From: Scylla paramamosain
Lineage: Eukaryota > Arthropoda > Malacostraca > Decapoda > Portunidae
Assembly (NCBI RefSeq): GCF_035594125.1
Contig: NC_087166.1
Span: forward strand, 21,978,766-22,042,765
Direction: 5' to 3'
DNA length: 64,000 nucleotides
How positions within the stretch are numbered: position 1 is the first letter of the stretch; each line of letters opens with the position of its first letter. The position numbers were made by a program, and so were the translations under genes. Positions 32,803-44,431 of this stretch are shown here, piece by piece. Below the pieces are notes generated by a model that ran no database searches, was not told the origin of the DNA, and saw nothing but the letters and a program-made list of their open reading frames with translations.

Positions 32803-32896
<94 letters not shown>
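32803..32896. repeat. (CA)n microsatellite
   Basis: Uninterrupted CA, about 47 units. Confidence 0.97.
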
Positions 32897-32898
<2 letters not shown>

Positions 32899-33139
32899 CC
32901 GCACGTACATACCTGTATCACATCCCTCTAGCAGGCGGCATTGCTCTCCCGGTATTTATGTAATATATATGTTAATATTTTCCGTAAATAATACCAATAC
33001 TGGCGCTTACCAATATTGCCGCGAGGGTTTGTCAGTTAGCGGGCAATGCAATACAGGCAGTAAATACACACAGACACACGAGTGTATCGACAAAATGCAC
33101 AAATGAAGAGCTTGGTGGCTGTCTGTACGTGCACTGGCC

Positions 33140-33277
33140 ACGAGAGCGAGGACGAGGGCGAGGACGAGGAAGATGGCGAGGATAAGGACGAAGAAAAGAA
33201 TGTAGACAAAGAGGAAGGCGAGGACGAGGAAGAGGAAAAGGACGAAGACGAGAAGAACTACAGGGACGAGATGGAGG
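33140..33277. repeat. GAGGAC/GARGAC purine minisatellite (CR1 target)
   Basis: Six-base-type iterations GAGGACGAGGGCGAGGACGA, with AAGGACGAAGA variants. Similar sequence (AAGGACGAGGACAAGGCGAT) resumes at 34977 beyond the CR1 insertion. The array was therefore interrupted by the element. The D/E-rich frame is a translation of the repeat. Confidence 0.8.
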
Positions 33278-33282
33278 ATAAG

Positions 33283-34974
33283 AACATAAGAACATAAGAA
33301 ATAAGGGAAGCTGCAAGAAGCGACCAGGCTTACACGTGGCAGTCCCTGTATGAAACACACCTACCTATTTCCATCTGCTATCCCCATCCATAAACTTGTC
33401 TAATCTTCTCTTAAAGCTCTCTAGTGTCCTAGCACTAACTACATGATTACTGAGTCCGTTCCACTCATCTACCACTCTATTTGAGAACCAATTTTTTCCT
33501 ATCTCCTTCCTAAACCTAAATTTTTCAAGCTTGAACCCGTTATTTCTTGTTCTACCCTGGTTGCTGATCCTAAGAATTTTGCTTACATCTCCCTTGTTAT
33601 AACCCTTATACCACTTAAAGACTTCTATCAGGTCCCCTCTTAACCTACGTCTCTCTAGAGAATGTAAATTTAACCGCTTCAACCTCGCTTCGTAAGGAAT
33701 ACTCCTCATCCCCTGTATCCTTTTAGTCATTCTCCTCTGTACTGATTCTAATAGACCTATATCTTTCCTGTACTGTGGGGACCAGAACTGCACAGCGTAG
33801 TCTAGATGAGGTCTGACCAGAGCCAAGTATAACTTTAATATTACTTCCGGCCTTCTACTTTTAACACTCCTAAAAATGAATCCTAGTACCCTATTTGCCT
33901 TGTTTCTGGCTTCTATGCATTGTTTCCCTAGACGGAGTTCAGAGCTAACTATAACTCCTAAATCTTTCTCGTACCCTGTACCTACCAGAGTTTGGGTGTT
34001 TAATGTGTACCTATTGTGTGGGTTTCCTCTACCTACGCTAAGCACTTTGCATTTATTGATATTAAATTGCATTTGCCATCTATCCGTCCATTCATTCATT
34101 CTATCTAAGTCTGTCTGCAAGGCGATGGCATCCGCTTCTGACCTAATTAATCTACCTATCTTTGTGTCATCCGCAAATTTACTAACATCGCTACTAATTC
34201 CACTATCCAAGTCATTGATATATATTAGAAATAATAATGGCCCTAATACTGATCCCTGTGGCACCCCACTAATGACATGACCCCACTCGGATTTCGAGCC
34301 GTTTATTAGCACTCTCTGTCGCCTGTTACCAAGCCATGACCCTATCCAACCTAACACCTTCCCATCTATCCCGTGCGCCCTAATCTTTCTCAGGAGCCTT
34401 TGATGGGGCACCTTGTCGAATGCTTTACTAAAGTCCAGATATAAGATATCATAACTATCACCATTATCTACTGCCTCGTACACCTTACTGTAAAAACTTA
34501 ACAAGTTTGTCAGGCAAGACTTCCCCTTCGTGAAGCCATGCTGTGACTGATTTATCAAGTTATGTTTGTCTAAATGTTCCCTAATGTTCCTGGCTATTAT
34601 TGACTCTAACATTTTACCTACAACTGAAGTTAAGCTGACAGGTCTATAATTAGACGCTAAAGTTTTATCCCCTTTCTTAAAGATGGGTACTACATTAGCC
34701 TGCCTCCACATGTCTGGTACCTCACCCGACTCCAGTGATTTCCTAAAGACAGAAACTAACGGCTCACTAATAATCTTTTTACATTCCTTCAGTACTCTGG
34801 GATATATTTCATCAGGTCCTGGTGACTTGAACTTTTTTAGCCTATCTATCTCCTGCTCCACTATCTCCCTAGTTATGGAAATATCCGTCAGCTTCTCATT
34901 CTCATCTGCTCTAAACACCTGTTCACTATCTGGCATATCCTGCATGTTTTCCTGAGTGAAGACAGTTAAAAAAT
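33283..34974 (-). mobile_element. CR1-like LINE, 5'-truncated, complete RT domain
   Basis: ATAAG at 33278-33282 and 34975-34979 bracket the element as a likely 5-bp target duplication in a purine minisatellite. On the minus strand it starts in the linker before the RT domain (TTTTTTAACTGTCTTCACTC). It runs through the whole RT ORF and a short 3' UTR, and ends in the 8-mer repeat TTCTTATG. The apurinic-endonuclease domain and ORF1 expected of a full CR1 are absent, so it is dead on arrival. Length is about 1.7 kb. The near-perfect frame implies a young insertion. Confidence 0.93.
33365..34972 (-). CDS. CR1-type non-LTR reverse transcriptase (N-terminally truncated ORF2)
   Basis: In a full-length element this protein would copy element RNA at nicked genomic DNA. 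Counting from the element's first in-frame codon (F), the frame is 535 residues without a stop. The RT blocks appear in order: SPGPDEI (about 50-56), NYRPVSLTS (108-116), SQHGF (143-147), motif A YLDFSKAFD (178-186), motif B GVPQGSVLGPLLF (236-248), and motif C KFADD (265-269) with both catalytic aspartates. The C-terminal blocks VRPHLDYAVQFW and SLERRRLRGDLI follow, and it ends FMDGDSRWK. The blocks resemble the CR1 clade closely, including vertebrate CR1 (family knowledge). The endonuclease domain is missing, and the open frame's first methionine at 35041 lies in host sequence. No promoter is evident. Confidence 0.93.
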   Translation of the reverse strand, partial: FLTVFTQENMQDMPDSEQVFRADENEKLTDISITREIVEQEIDRLKKFKSPGPDEIYPRVLKECKKIISEPLVSVFRKSLESGEVPDMWRQANVVPIFKKGDKTLASNYRPVSLTSVVGKMLESIIARNIREHLDKHNLINQSQHGFTKGKSCLTNLLSFYSKVYEAVDNGDSYDILYLDFSKAFDKVPHQRLLRKIRAHGIDGKVLGWIGSWLGNRRQRVLINGSKSEWGHVISGVPQGSVLGPLLFLIYINDLDSGISSDVSKFADDTKIGRLIRSEADAIALQTDLDRMNEWTDRWQMQFNINKCKVLSVGRGNPHNRYTLNTQTLVGTGYEKDLGVIVSSELRLGKQCIEARNKANRVLGFIFRSVKSRRPEVILKLYLALVRPHLDYAVQFWSPQYRKDIGLLESVQRRMTKRIQGMRSIPYEARLKRLNLHSLERRRLRGDLIEVFKWYKGYNKGDVSKILRISNQGRTRNNGFKLEKFRFRKEIGKNWFSNRVVDEWNGLSNHVVSARTLESFKRRLDKFMDGDSRWK

Positions 34975-35040
34975 ATAAGGACGAGGACAAGGCGATAAGG
35001 AGAGGGGAGTTTGAAAATGAGTTTAGACGGTGTGACAACA

Positions 35041-36070
35041 AGAGGTAAATTTACTTAGTACTACATTCATAAGTCGCCGGCTACAGTCATAATTACATCT
35101 TGCATCAGAAACTGCAGGGAGTCAAGATGGAACCCTTGTCTCGGCCGTGTAATGACAACTGCGCTACACAAAGCCAGGGGAATCTTTTGGTCTGGTACAT
35201 TCGTGGCCAGGAGTCGAGTTAACCTGCCAACCGCACTTCGTTTTGCGTTTTCCCTCAATATTAAGTGCTCTAACCTCTTTAAAATCCACCTGTTGTTAAC
35301 GTTCGTAAGACTGTAAGCACATCAGGGACTTTAAGATGCGAAGAAAAAATAAATAAATAAAATAAAATGCGAGGAAAAAAAAAATAAAATACTAGAGAGC
35401 ACTATAGCACGTTAACAGACTTTTGACCGCAACTGTACCAATCATGGTTTAACAGTTTAACAATTCATCGAAAGAGAAGTACATGAGTGAGGTTACAAGA
35501 AAAACTTAACGGAGGAGCAAGGGGCACAAAGGACCATGAAAGCTGCAGGTCACCGCTTACCGCCTACGTCCATACTCCCATCTCGAGGCCACACTTGCTC
35601 TGAATACGTAAGATCGTCCAGCATTGGGATCAGTTTAGTGGCCCTTCGCTAAACATTATCGGAGCGGCAGTTTACGGTCAGCAGGAGGCGCATCAGGGTC
35701 TCTGGAGGATTGACTGACTGATGGACTGGCGGCGGTGCTCCATCAGTCACTGTCGCTCACCGCCGCTGTAGTGTCAATAGCTGTCCAGCCTGACACCCCC
35801 CAATGCCCGGCCACTTGAGGACTCACTACATCCCTATGCTGCTGTGGCCACATCAGGAGAATTGTGGAGGCTGAGAAAACCAGGAAAATTAAGACAGACA
35901 AAAAAAGACACAACCATCAAACAAACAGAGGTACAGTTGGGACCATGGCGGACAGTTGGTGACACTACACTGGTAAGCAGATTAATGGGTGCAGAGAAGA
36001 GATCTTTGAAGGGACAGCCGAATAACAGTGAATAAATAGTCATCAATGTAGATAAGAAGAGGGGATCGCA
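35041..36070. other. Unique stretch, no gene recognised
   Basis: Mixed-composition DNA without microsatellites apart from short A-rich tracts near 35350-35390. TGACTGATGGA (35715-35725) pairs with TCCATCAGTCA (35739-35749). The overlapping GGCGGCGGTG (35728-35737) pairs with CACCGCCGC (35758-35766), so two mutually exclusive hairpins are possible. No exon evident. Confidence 0.45.
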
Positions 36071-36074
36071 CAAC

Positions 36075-36482
36075 ATAAAATACATAAGAATACATAAGAA
36101 ATAAGGGAAGCTGCAAGAAACCATCAGGCTCACACGTGGCAGTCCCTGTATGAAATATACCTACCTATTTCCATCATCCCCATCCATAAATCTGTCTAAT
36201 ATTCTCTTAAAGCTCCCGAATGACTCAGCACTAACAACTTGATTACTGAGTCCGTTCCATTCATCTACCACTCTATTTGAGAACCAATTCTTTCCTATCT
36301 CTTTTTTTAACCTAATTTTCTCAAGCATGAACCTGTTATTTCTTGTTCTATCCTGGTTACTGATCCTAAGAATTTTGCTTACACCCCCCACTTAAAGACT
36401 TCTATCAGGTCCCCTCTTAACCTACGCCTCTCTAAAGAATGTAAATTTAACAGCTTCAATCTCGCTTCAAAAAGAATACTCC
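36075..36482 (-). mobile_element. CR1-like LINE 3' fragment with internal deletion
   Basis: Collinear with the first ~440 bases (3' side) of the 33.3 kb copy, from the TTCTTATGTA-type tail repeats through the 3' UTR and about the last 90 codons. A deletion of roughly 19 bases near 36388, relative to the 33.58-33.62 kb sequence, breaks the frame. Homology ends abruptly near 36482. More diverged than the 20.7 and 33.3 kb copies (for example VVSAESFGSFKRIL in place of VVSARTLESFKRRL). Confidence 0.88.
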
Positions 36483-37480
36483 TTGTGATGACTGGACAAA
36501 AGTTACAAAAGTACATGATGGAAGTGCCTGCGATAAAGTCAACTTCACGTGAGCAGACGATGAAGAGCGCAATTACACAACACCTGTCTGAGGCAGCGGT
36601 AGCAAGATGGCATGAAACAATCACAGGAGTATCAAGAACACTTCCGCAACTAAAATGACTAAATTAACGAACTTTTTTGCGATCTTTAGGGGAGCGGGAG
36701 AAGTTGATGTGGGCATTTTCTCCCCTTTTTTCTTTTCCTCTCCCTCTCCTGCTTGTGGCCCGTTTAATGATCTCACACACACACAAAAAAAATAAATATA
36801 TAAATAAAAGAAATAAAGAAATAAAGAAAGAAAGGAAGAAAAAGAAAAAAAGAAAAGAAAAAGAAAAGAAAAGACCCAAACCGAGAGAGAAGGGCAGGTA
36901 CTCCGCACGTAACAAGAAGAGCTGCATATCTCTGGCAGCACCAAGGCACCACTATGCAGGGCATCCAGTACCTCGCCCCATCCCTTGCACCTCCCTCCCT
37001 CCCTACGTGTCACTCTTCCCCCTGTCATCCTCCCTGCACCTTCACGAAACAAACTAGTCCTTCTCATTACAATATCTATTCTACTTCTCACGCTTCTATT
37101 TTCTCTTCCTCCTCGCTACCACCCCCTTCTGCTTGTCTGCCTATTTAAGTTAATATTTATCTTGTTTCTTCCTCTTTCTTTCTCGTTCTCCACTCCCCAG
37201 CCACCGCCCACCACACCCACCGCTCCACTCTGAGAATAGATCAGCAGGTGACCTTTTCGCAGGTATATATCAGCGTCACACACCCGCATCTTCCTTCTCT
37301 TTTTCTTCCTCCTCCTCCTCTCAGTCATCTCTCACCACCTCATTTCTCGCCGCATCATTTCTCACGCGAACACTACAAAATTAAACGGAATGTCACGTCT
37401 TTACACAAAAATAAAGAGGTAAATGGCAAGAATATGTAGGTATTAGGTGGCAAAAAAGTACTCACATTAGAGAAGAACAA
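36483..37480. other. Gene-free DNA with A-rich tract
   Basis: Unique sequence, an A/G-rich tract near 36786-36885 (AAATAAAGAAAGAAAGGAAG), then pyrimidine-rich DNA. No exon or known repeat seen. Confidence 0.45.
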
Positions 37481-37484
37481 CGAA

Positions 37485-37596
<112 letters not shown>

Positions 37597-37772
37597 TCCT
37601 CATTCATCCTCGCCTCTCCCCCTCTCCCCACATTGCCTTTCCTGCGCCTACAGAACACTATCTTTCACACTCACGGAATCTAATGTGCTCTTAATCCCTC
37701 ATTTCTTTATACCTCTCTTTTCCCTTAACGCTCCACCTTCCACCTTTCCCTTACATCACCCCAACTGCACTG

Positions 37773-37944
<172 letters not shown>

Positions 37945-38411
37945 AAATAAAAACCCTAAACTCTTAATTTTCTTTCAACTTCCGTGTAACTTAAATAAAA
38001 CAAAACGAAAACGTAGAAAGAAATAAAACGCAACGAATAAATAAAAGAAAATAAATAAATAAAAATAAAATGAAAAAAAGAAATATAAAATAAATCACTA
38101 ATTCTCTCCTAATCAGCTGCTTTTTGTTTACCTTTGATCAGCTGAGATGGAGGACGCGGCTTTCCTTATAAGGCATTAATTTCTCCTCGTCTTCCATCTC
38201 CCATGCCTGTCCTCTTTCCTCCTCCCCTCCCTTTCCCTTCCATTGAGGAGAGATGGGAGGGTTCTTCACTTCGTCTTAATTTCGAGTAGTCAATAAGATT
38301 CAATGTCACGTTTATTAATCATTAATTTTCACTCTTACCGTCCTGTATTGAAAATTTAACAGGATGATTTGTGTTTTTTTTTTTTTATCTATATTCTATT
38401 TAAGAGTGGTA

Positions 38412-38445
<34 letters not shown>

Positions 38446-38473
38446 TCTCTCTCACTCTCTCTTCCTCTCTCTC

Positions 38474-38520
<47 letters not shown>
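38412..38520. repeat. Degenerate (CT)n microsatellite
   Basis: CT with CA, TTCC and GT interruptions. An ageing array. Confidence 0.94.
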
Positions 38521-38659
38521 GTAAAACAAAGCGAATAGAAAATAACTAAATGAATTAATAAACAAATAGATATATGAATAAATAAAACCTGTATAAAAAA
38601 CATGAAAGGTTAAGTGAAAATATATATAAAAAAAAAAGGTACGGAGCTTTGGTAACTAC

Positions 38660-38665
38660 AACAAA

Positions 38666-38712
<47 letters not shown>

Positions 38713-38714
38713 AA
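38660..38714. repeat. (AAAT)n microsatellite
   Basis: About 13 AAAT units. Confidence 0.95.
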
Positions 38715-38951
38715 ACAATGTACCACTTACTTTTACACGCTTCGATATCCTTACGGTTCATGTTCAAGAGCCTCGTAGTTCAAAATATTGCCAATACTAG
38801 AATCCTACAGTAATCACCATAAAGATCAAACTTACCGTACATTAAGAATTCAATTTAACGACTGAATTACAGAACGAGGAATGACAGAGTGAATTTTAAG
38901 GTTTAAATAACAAACAAAGATGAGTGAAAAAGAAAAAGAAAGAAAAAGTAG

Positions 38952-38952
<1 letters not shown>

Positions 38953-39018
<66 letters not shown>

Positions 39019-39094
39019 CGCATACATACACACACACACACTCACACACACAACACAGGGGCCCTGACCTAGTGCTCTTTGTTGCGTAAGGCAC

Positions 39095-39132
<38 letters not shown>

Positions 39133-39205
39133 ACAACACACACACACACACACACCCACACACACACACGGGCTCTGATCTAATGGTCTTTGTCGCGTAG
39201 GGCAC

Positions 39206-39244
<39 letters not shown>

Positions 39245-39256
39245 ACAAACACACAC
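38953..39256. repeat. (CA)n arrays with a ~40-bp duplicated linker
   Basis: Three (CA)n blocks separated by linkers GGGCCCTGACCTAGTGCTCT (39058) and GGGCTCTGATCTAATGGTCT (39170), both continuing TTGTYGCGTARGGCACAACA. The 112-base period couples the CA tract with the linker. Confidence 0.9.
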
Positions 39257-39499
39257 TTGATCACAGGGCGACAATGAGGCCCGCACTTAACTCGCCAGAG
39301 CTGAACGTTTAAGAATGCCTCCCAATGGTCTTAATTAGCAGTCCCGTCGCGCCCTCGCCTAGTCCAGGCCCTGGCGGGGAGGCATCTCGTCTAGGGCGCC
39401 GCCTGTCCGGTACTACACACGCCCCGCCCTCCCGCGTCTCCCACCAGAGTGAAAAAGGGAAGTTCCTGGGATATATGAGAGCAGTAACATGTTGAGTGC

Positions 39500-40300
39500 T
39501 GTTGTGTGGCTCGTGTTTATAGCTGTTTTGCCTTGGGTGAGGTATGAGTTTAAAGAAAATCCGTCCATCACAGGAGTAAGGGTTGGCGACAGGCGGAAGT
39601 AGCATGTTGGTTCCTGGTGGAGTGTGGATCGTGGTTACAAGTGTTTGTTTGTTTGAGTTAATGGGGTATTGTTATTATTTATTTTTTTTATTTATTTATT
39701 TATTTTATATAGAATGCAGCTCCCTCATGGAAAAAAAAAAAAAAAAGGCGAGTTTCCGGGACAAGCAGAGGCAGTACTCGTGTGGATCGTGGTTACAAGT
39801 GTTTGTTTGTTTGAGGTTAATGGGGTATTGCTTATTTATTTATTTATTTATTTATTTATTTTATATAGAATGCAGCTCCCTCATGGAAAAAAAAAAAAAA
39901 GGCGAGTTTCCGGGACAAGCAGAGACAGTACTCGTAACACGTTGAGGTTTGCTTAAGTGTGGCTCGTGTTTACAACTTTTTTGCTGTGGTTGTGATATGA
40001 AGTTTTAGTTTTTTATCTTTTTTGTTTTATTTCTGTTTTGTAGACGCCGCTCCCTCACAGAAAAGAAAAAAAAAAAAAGGAGTGAGTTTCAGGGACATGC
40101 AGGGAAGTAACACGTTGAGTTTTGGTTAAGTGTGGCTCGTGTTTACAACTTAATTGCTTTGGTTGTGTCAAGAGGCTTCAGTTTTTCTTTTTTTCGGTTA
40201 TGCGTTGTGGAATGGCGCTCCCCACAGGGCTATGCAGGTACAGGAGTCGTCACGTGCTGAGTCTTGTTGAAGTGTGGCTCACATTACAACATTTTTTGCT
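39500..40300. repeat. ~160-bp tandem repeat, about six units
   Basis: GTGTGGMTCGTGKTTAYA begins units at 39504, 39622, 39780, 39957, 40130 and (variant) 40272. Units share an AT-rich TTTATTTATTTATT tract, GCAGCTCCCTCATGG or a related block, a poly-A tract, GAGTTTCCGGGACAAGCAG and ACACGTTGAG. The 39622 and 39780 units are nearly identical. The rest are diverged. A distant GTGTGGCTCATATATTCAAC occurs at 41238. Confidence 0.85.
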
Positions 40301-40539
40301 CTATTTAATGAATGAAGTTTTATTTACTTATTTATTTTACGGTTTTGTTTGATAGAATGATTTAAAAACACAGGAAATTACATCATAAAGACAAGTATAG
40401 TGGCAAATATAGAGGCAATTTTCTTACTGTGATGTTTTGTAGAATATTTTTTGAGTACTGTGGGAAGTTAAAGCCAAAATACGAGACTTCTAAGTAGATG
40501 CTGAATTCCGGCAGGTTTTTTTTTTTTTTTCACATCTCT

Positions 40540-41050
40540 CTGCTTCGTTTGGTATCAAGTTTGAGTTTTCTTGTTGTTTTGTCTGATTTGTTTGATGTAT
40601 GATGTTTAAATTTTCTTACTTTTTTGTCTCTTTTTTTGCCGTATGAAGTTTAAATTTTCTTATCATTTCTCTTTTTTTAATGTGTAAGTTTTAATCTTTT
40701 TACTGTTTTTGTCTCTGCTTTGTTTGATGTACGAAGCTTAAATTTTCTTTTCGTCTCTTTTTTATGCGTATGTTTTAATTTTCTTACTGTTTTCTCTCTG
40801 CTTACTTTAATGTAGGAAGTTTAAATATTCTTACTGTTTTATCCCTTTAGTGTAAGTTTTCATTTTCATACTGTTTTGTCTTTTTTATGAGTAAGTTTGA
40901 ATTTTCTTACTGTTTTCTCTCTGCTTACTTTAATGTAGGAAGTTTAAATATTCTTACTGTTTCATCTCTTTAGTGTAAGTTTGAATTTTCTTACTATTTT
41001 GTCTCTACTTTGTTTGATATATGAAGTTTAAATTCCCTTACTGTTCTGTC
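40540..41050. repeat. ~40-65 bp T-rich minisatellite
   Basis: Iterations of GAAGTTTAAATTTTCTTACT, TTTTGTCTCTGCTTTGTTTG and ATGTA, roughly ten copies. One stretch (CTGTTTTCTCTCTGCTTACT, AATGTAGGAAGTTTAAATAT) occurs twice nearly verbatim near 40788 and 40911. Confidence 0.8.
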
Positions 41051-41289
41051 TAGTAAAATCATTCAGAAGCACAAATTAGAGGAAAGGAACAAGACTACTA
41101 TTATGATGTATTCTGGCCACGTTTCCTTCCTTATTACTATTCTACTCTGTCTGATAATAAACTTCCTCTTTTTTGTACTTTTGCCTTTACAGAGTGAGTA
41201 AAGTTAGATTACAATAGTCGTATGAGGAATTACGTTAGTGTGGCTCATATATTCAACCAGTGCTTTTTTGTGTGGTGGATTATGAACTG

Positions 41290-42380
41290 CCTCCTTCCCT
41301 TAACGTATTGCTCTGCTGAATTATTGGTGCATGTGTAAGTCAAGTTGCTGCGGTCAATAAGTAACGCTAGAAGATTGGATTCCTCCTTACACTTTTTTTT
41401 TTTTATTTATTTATGTACTTTTCACTTTTTTTCTTTCTTTATTTTTTTTTCTTTTTCTCTTTTTTTTTTTTTTTTTGGTGTTGTTGAATGACGTCTGCCG
41501 CAATGGTTGCCCTTTCTTTGTTGTCTGTTGGAGTTAAATAATATCGTCTTACTTCTTAAAGATAGTTTTGGGAGCTACTGTACACAATAAAGCGCTTTTT
41601 AACTTTCCACAAACCCAGGATTTTGAAACACCGCGTTCTGCCTATCACGGTTGTGTTGAAATGCCACGCAGGTAATTAGTCGGGTTCCCACTGATGCTTT
41701 TCTCCAATGCCTTCCACTACAGTCTGCTAAATGAAAGAATTAAAACAACGAAATCTCTTGAAATACTGTCCGTATGGCAAGAAAAAACAATAAATAGTTA
41801 AGAAAATAAGATAAATAAACAAAAGAAACAATGAAACCTTCCTCTTCTTTCCTTCTACACGGTGACTTAAGAATCAGGGCACATACGTAACACGAGTATT
41901 TTCTTCTGTTTCTCGTTTGCACATAGAATACAAGTTGAACAAAAAATCAGCAAATGGGTTAAGAAAATAAAGTAAATAAACAAAAAAACATAAATCAGCT
42001 TTCCACGTCTTACCTTCTACAGGGTGACTAAAAAAATCTGGACACACCCACAACATCACAAATATTTTCTTCTGTTTCTCTTTTCTAGATCTCCGAGTTG
42101 GTAGGGAGAAAGAAAACTAACTTAGTACTGCTGTTGAGTGGCATGGACGGTGGAGTGGTGGGGGGGGGGGGTCACGTTGGGAATATAGCAATAAAAAATC
42201 ATTACAAATATACACTTTTTCCCTAAACTTCTGGGTCACCGTTTGAGTTATCATTGCAGTTTTACAGCGGAGATTAACAATGAATGGAGTAGTAACAGGG
42301 GGAAGCAGACAATTAGAACGCAGAGCACCACACAGATACACTAGATAAAAACACAACGAAGATACAAGAAAAATAAAGGA
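41290..42380. other. Mostly unique DNA, partial duplication
   Basis: Near 41820-42080 a ~180-bp unit is diverged-duplicated: CTTCTACACGGTGACTTAAG and TTTTCTTCTGTTTCTCGTTT near 41850, versus CTTCTACAGGGTGACTAAAA and TTTTCTTCTGTTTCTCTTTT near 42012. T-runs at 41390-41475. No gene seen. Confidence 0.5.
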
Positions 42381-42398
42381 GGAGGAGAGGACGTGAGC

Positions 42399-42546
<148 letters not shown>

Positions 42547-42978
42547 TACCTGTACATCACTAATGAAAACAGGCAGGTTAGTTTGTCTGTCTGTCAGTTC
42601 ATCGAATCTTATGTGTTCCCACGGAGACACTCTTCCCACGGTCTAATTAAATGTCCGGTCTCTCGTCACCTTTTCTTTGTTCCTTCACAGTTCCTCTGGT
42701 TAATCATTATTCGACTTCTACGCCTCTAGTTATTTTTGGTGTAATTACTTCGTGCATCTTTTACTATTCATAGACTTGTCAGTGTCATACATCTCAATGA
42801 TTTACTAGTGACTTTTTTATCATTATGCGTATTTATTTTACGTTTTTTTTTTTTTTTTTTACTCTTACTCTTGATCTATTCTGCCTATTTTCGTTTGCTG
42901 ATGCATCTGTTCTGTGGTATGCGTTTTTTCTGTTTATTCGTTCATTTAGTTTCATACGTTCTTTCAATTTCCAGAACT

Positions 42979-43245
42979 GACGCGAGGTGGCGATATTTTA
43001 ATTAACACTGAAATACGTACATTGATGTTTCCTTTTGGCTATCACTGAGTCTTCGAACAGCTTCACTCCCTCTCTGTGTTTTTAGATTGGGATTGTGTAT
43101 GCTCTAAATGACGCGAGGTGGCGATGCTGAAGCGAAACTGAATTACGAGCTATGATTTACTTCTTCACTTGTTTATTTTTATCTATCAATGAGGCTTGAG
43201 ACAACCTCACTCACTCCTTGTTTTAGATTAGCACAGTGTGTATTG
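42979..43245. repeat. ~131-bp tandem duplication
   Basis: GACGCGAGGTGGCGAT starts units at 42979 and 43110. Both continue with an ACTGAAWTACG block, CACTGAG/CAATGAG, CTCACTC/TTCACTC and TTTTAGATT. Non-coding. Confidence 0.8.
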
Positions 43246-43499
43246 CATTCGATCATAAGTGACGTTTAATTTATCTTTGGCAGTGTTGCTCTTCAGATCC
43301 AAACACTTCTCTCTGTGATGGTGAACTTCGAAGAATCTTTGTAAGTTGGATATTTTCAAAGTAACTTTTGTGCTTTCCAAAATACCTTTTTACAACAATG
43401 AGGTTCGAAAATTTCCACAAATCAGATGTTTTCAGCTCCATTTTTGCTTATTGAGCTTATGTACGTAAAACTTGTCGAACTTGAGACTCCAAACATACA

Positions 43500-44105
43500 G
43501 ACAACTGACACTTACTTACTGCTTTCAAAGAGGATGAAGTGTTGCAAGAATTTCCGTCATTATTTCACGTGAACATGACAAGTATGCATTTCCAACGAGA
43601 TAAAGTCAGAAATTTCACATCAGCCTGATATTTATTTGCTGCTTTGAAGAAGATAAAGCGTTGTAAGACTTTTCATGTCAATTTGATGTGTATTTACTGT
43701 TGTCAAGAAGATCAACTAAAGTAAACATTTTCACGTGAATCTAGCTTTTATTTACTGCTATGTAGAATAACTAAGAATGTTTACGTGAATTCAATATTTA
43801 CTAACTGATTTCAAGGAGATAAACTGATAGAGTGTTGTAAGAATTTTCACGCTGATTTGATGTATACGGTTTTCAAGAAGGGTAAGCGTTGTAAAAGTTC
43901 TCATGAATCCGTTATTTATTTACTGTTCGCAAGAAGATAAAGTGCAGTAATAATCTTCGTGTTGTAAGAATTTTCACATGAATCTGATGTGTTCAGTTTT
44001 CAAGAAGGGCAAGCGTTATAAAAATGTTTTCATGAATCCGATATTTATTTACCGTTCGCAGGAAGATAAAGTGTAGCAAAAATCTTCACGTGAATCAGAT
44101 GCAGA
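43500..44105. repeat. ~65-bp minisatellite with 127-bp dimer
   Basis: About nine diverged units built on TTTTCACGTGAATCYGAT, TATTTATTTACTG, TTTCAAGAAGATAAAGTG and TTGTAAGAA. Two adjacent double units starting at 43834 and 43961 are far more alike (127-base period), indicating secondary duplication of a dimer. Confidence 0.85.
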
Positions 44106-44109
44106 GACA

Positions 44110-44420
44110 AACGGGGCAGTAATTCTCTTGTCGCCTTCCTGATCGGGGCAGCGTCACTCGTAACTCCCTCAACTCTCCCTCCTCTGAGCACTCCAAACAT
44201 TACTCATCGCCTTTACAGTTATTCCACCGCGGGACTGTAACACATGAACAATTCTCCGACAGATTTCGAGTAACATTTTTGGAGGATGAATGGCTGATCT
44301 TATTTTTTACTGTTACTTTATATCTCTGTTATAAAGAATGAACTTAAGTCATTTTTTTGTATGTGTTGAAGCGACACCTTGCTGGGCTGAGGTGAGGGAG
44401 ATACGAACAAAAGGTTGAGA
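44110..44420. other. Unique stretch, nothing recognised
   Basis: Mixed-composition DNA without repeats or a persuasive frame. Confidence 0.4.
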
Positions 44421-44431
44421 CTAGACACTTA

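Noticed and set aside
33876..34280. + strand frame antisense to the CR1 RT (also 20726-21046 on minus)
   Set aside because: Shadow of the RT ORF on the opposite strand. Both copies show it only because the RT sequence is conserved.
34973..35041. First 23 codons of the minus RT frame starting at a methionine
   Set aside because: They lie outside the ATAAG target duplication in flanking host DNA, so this is not the element's start.
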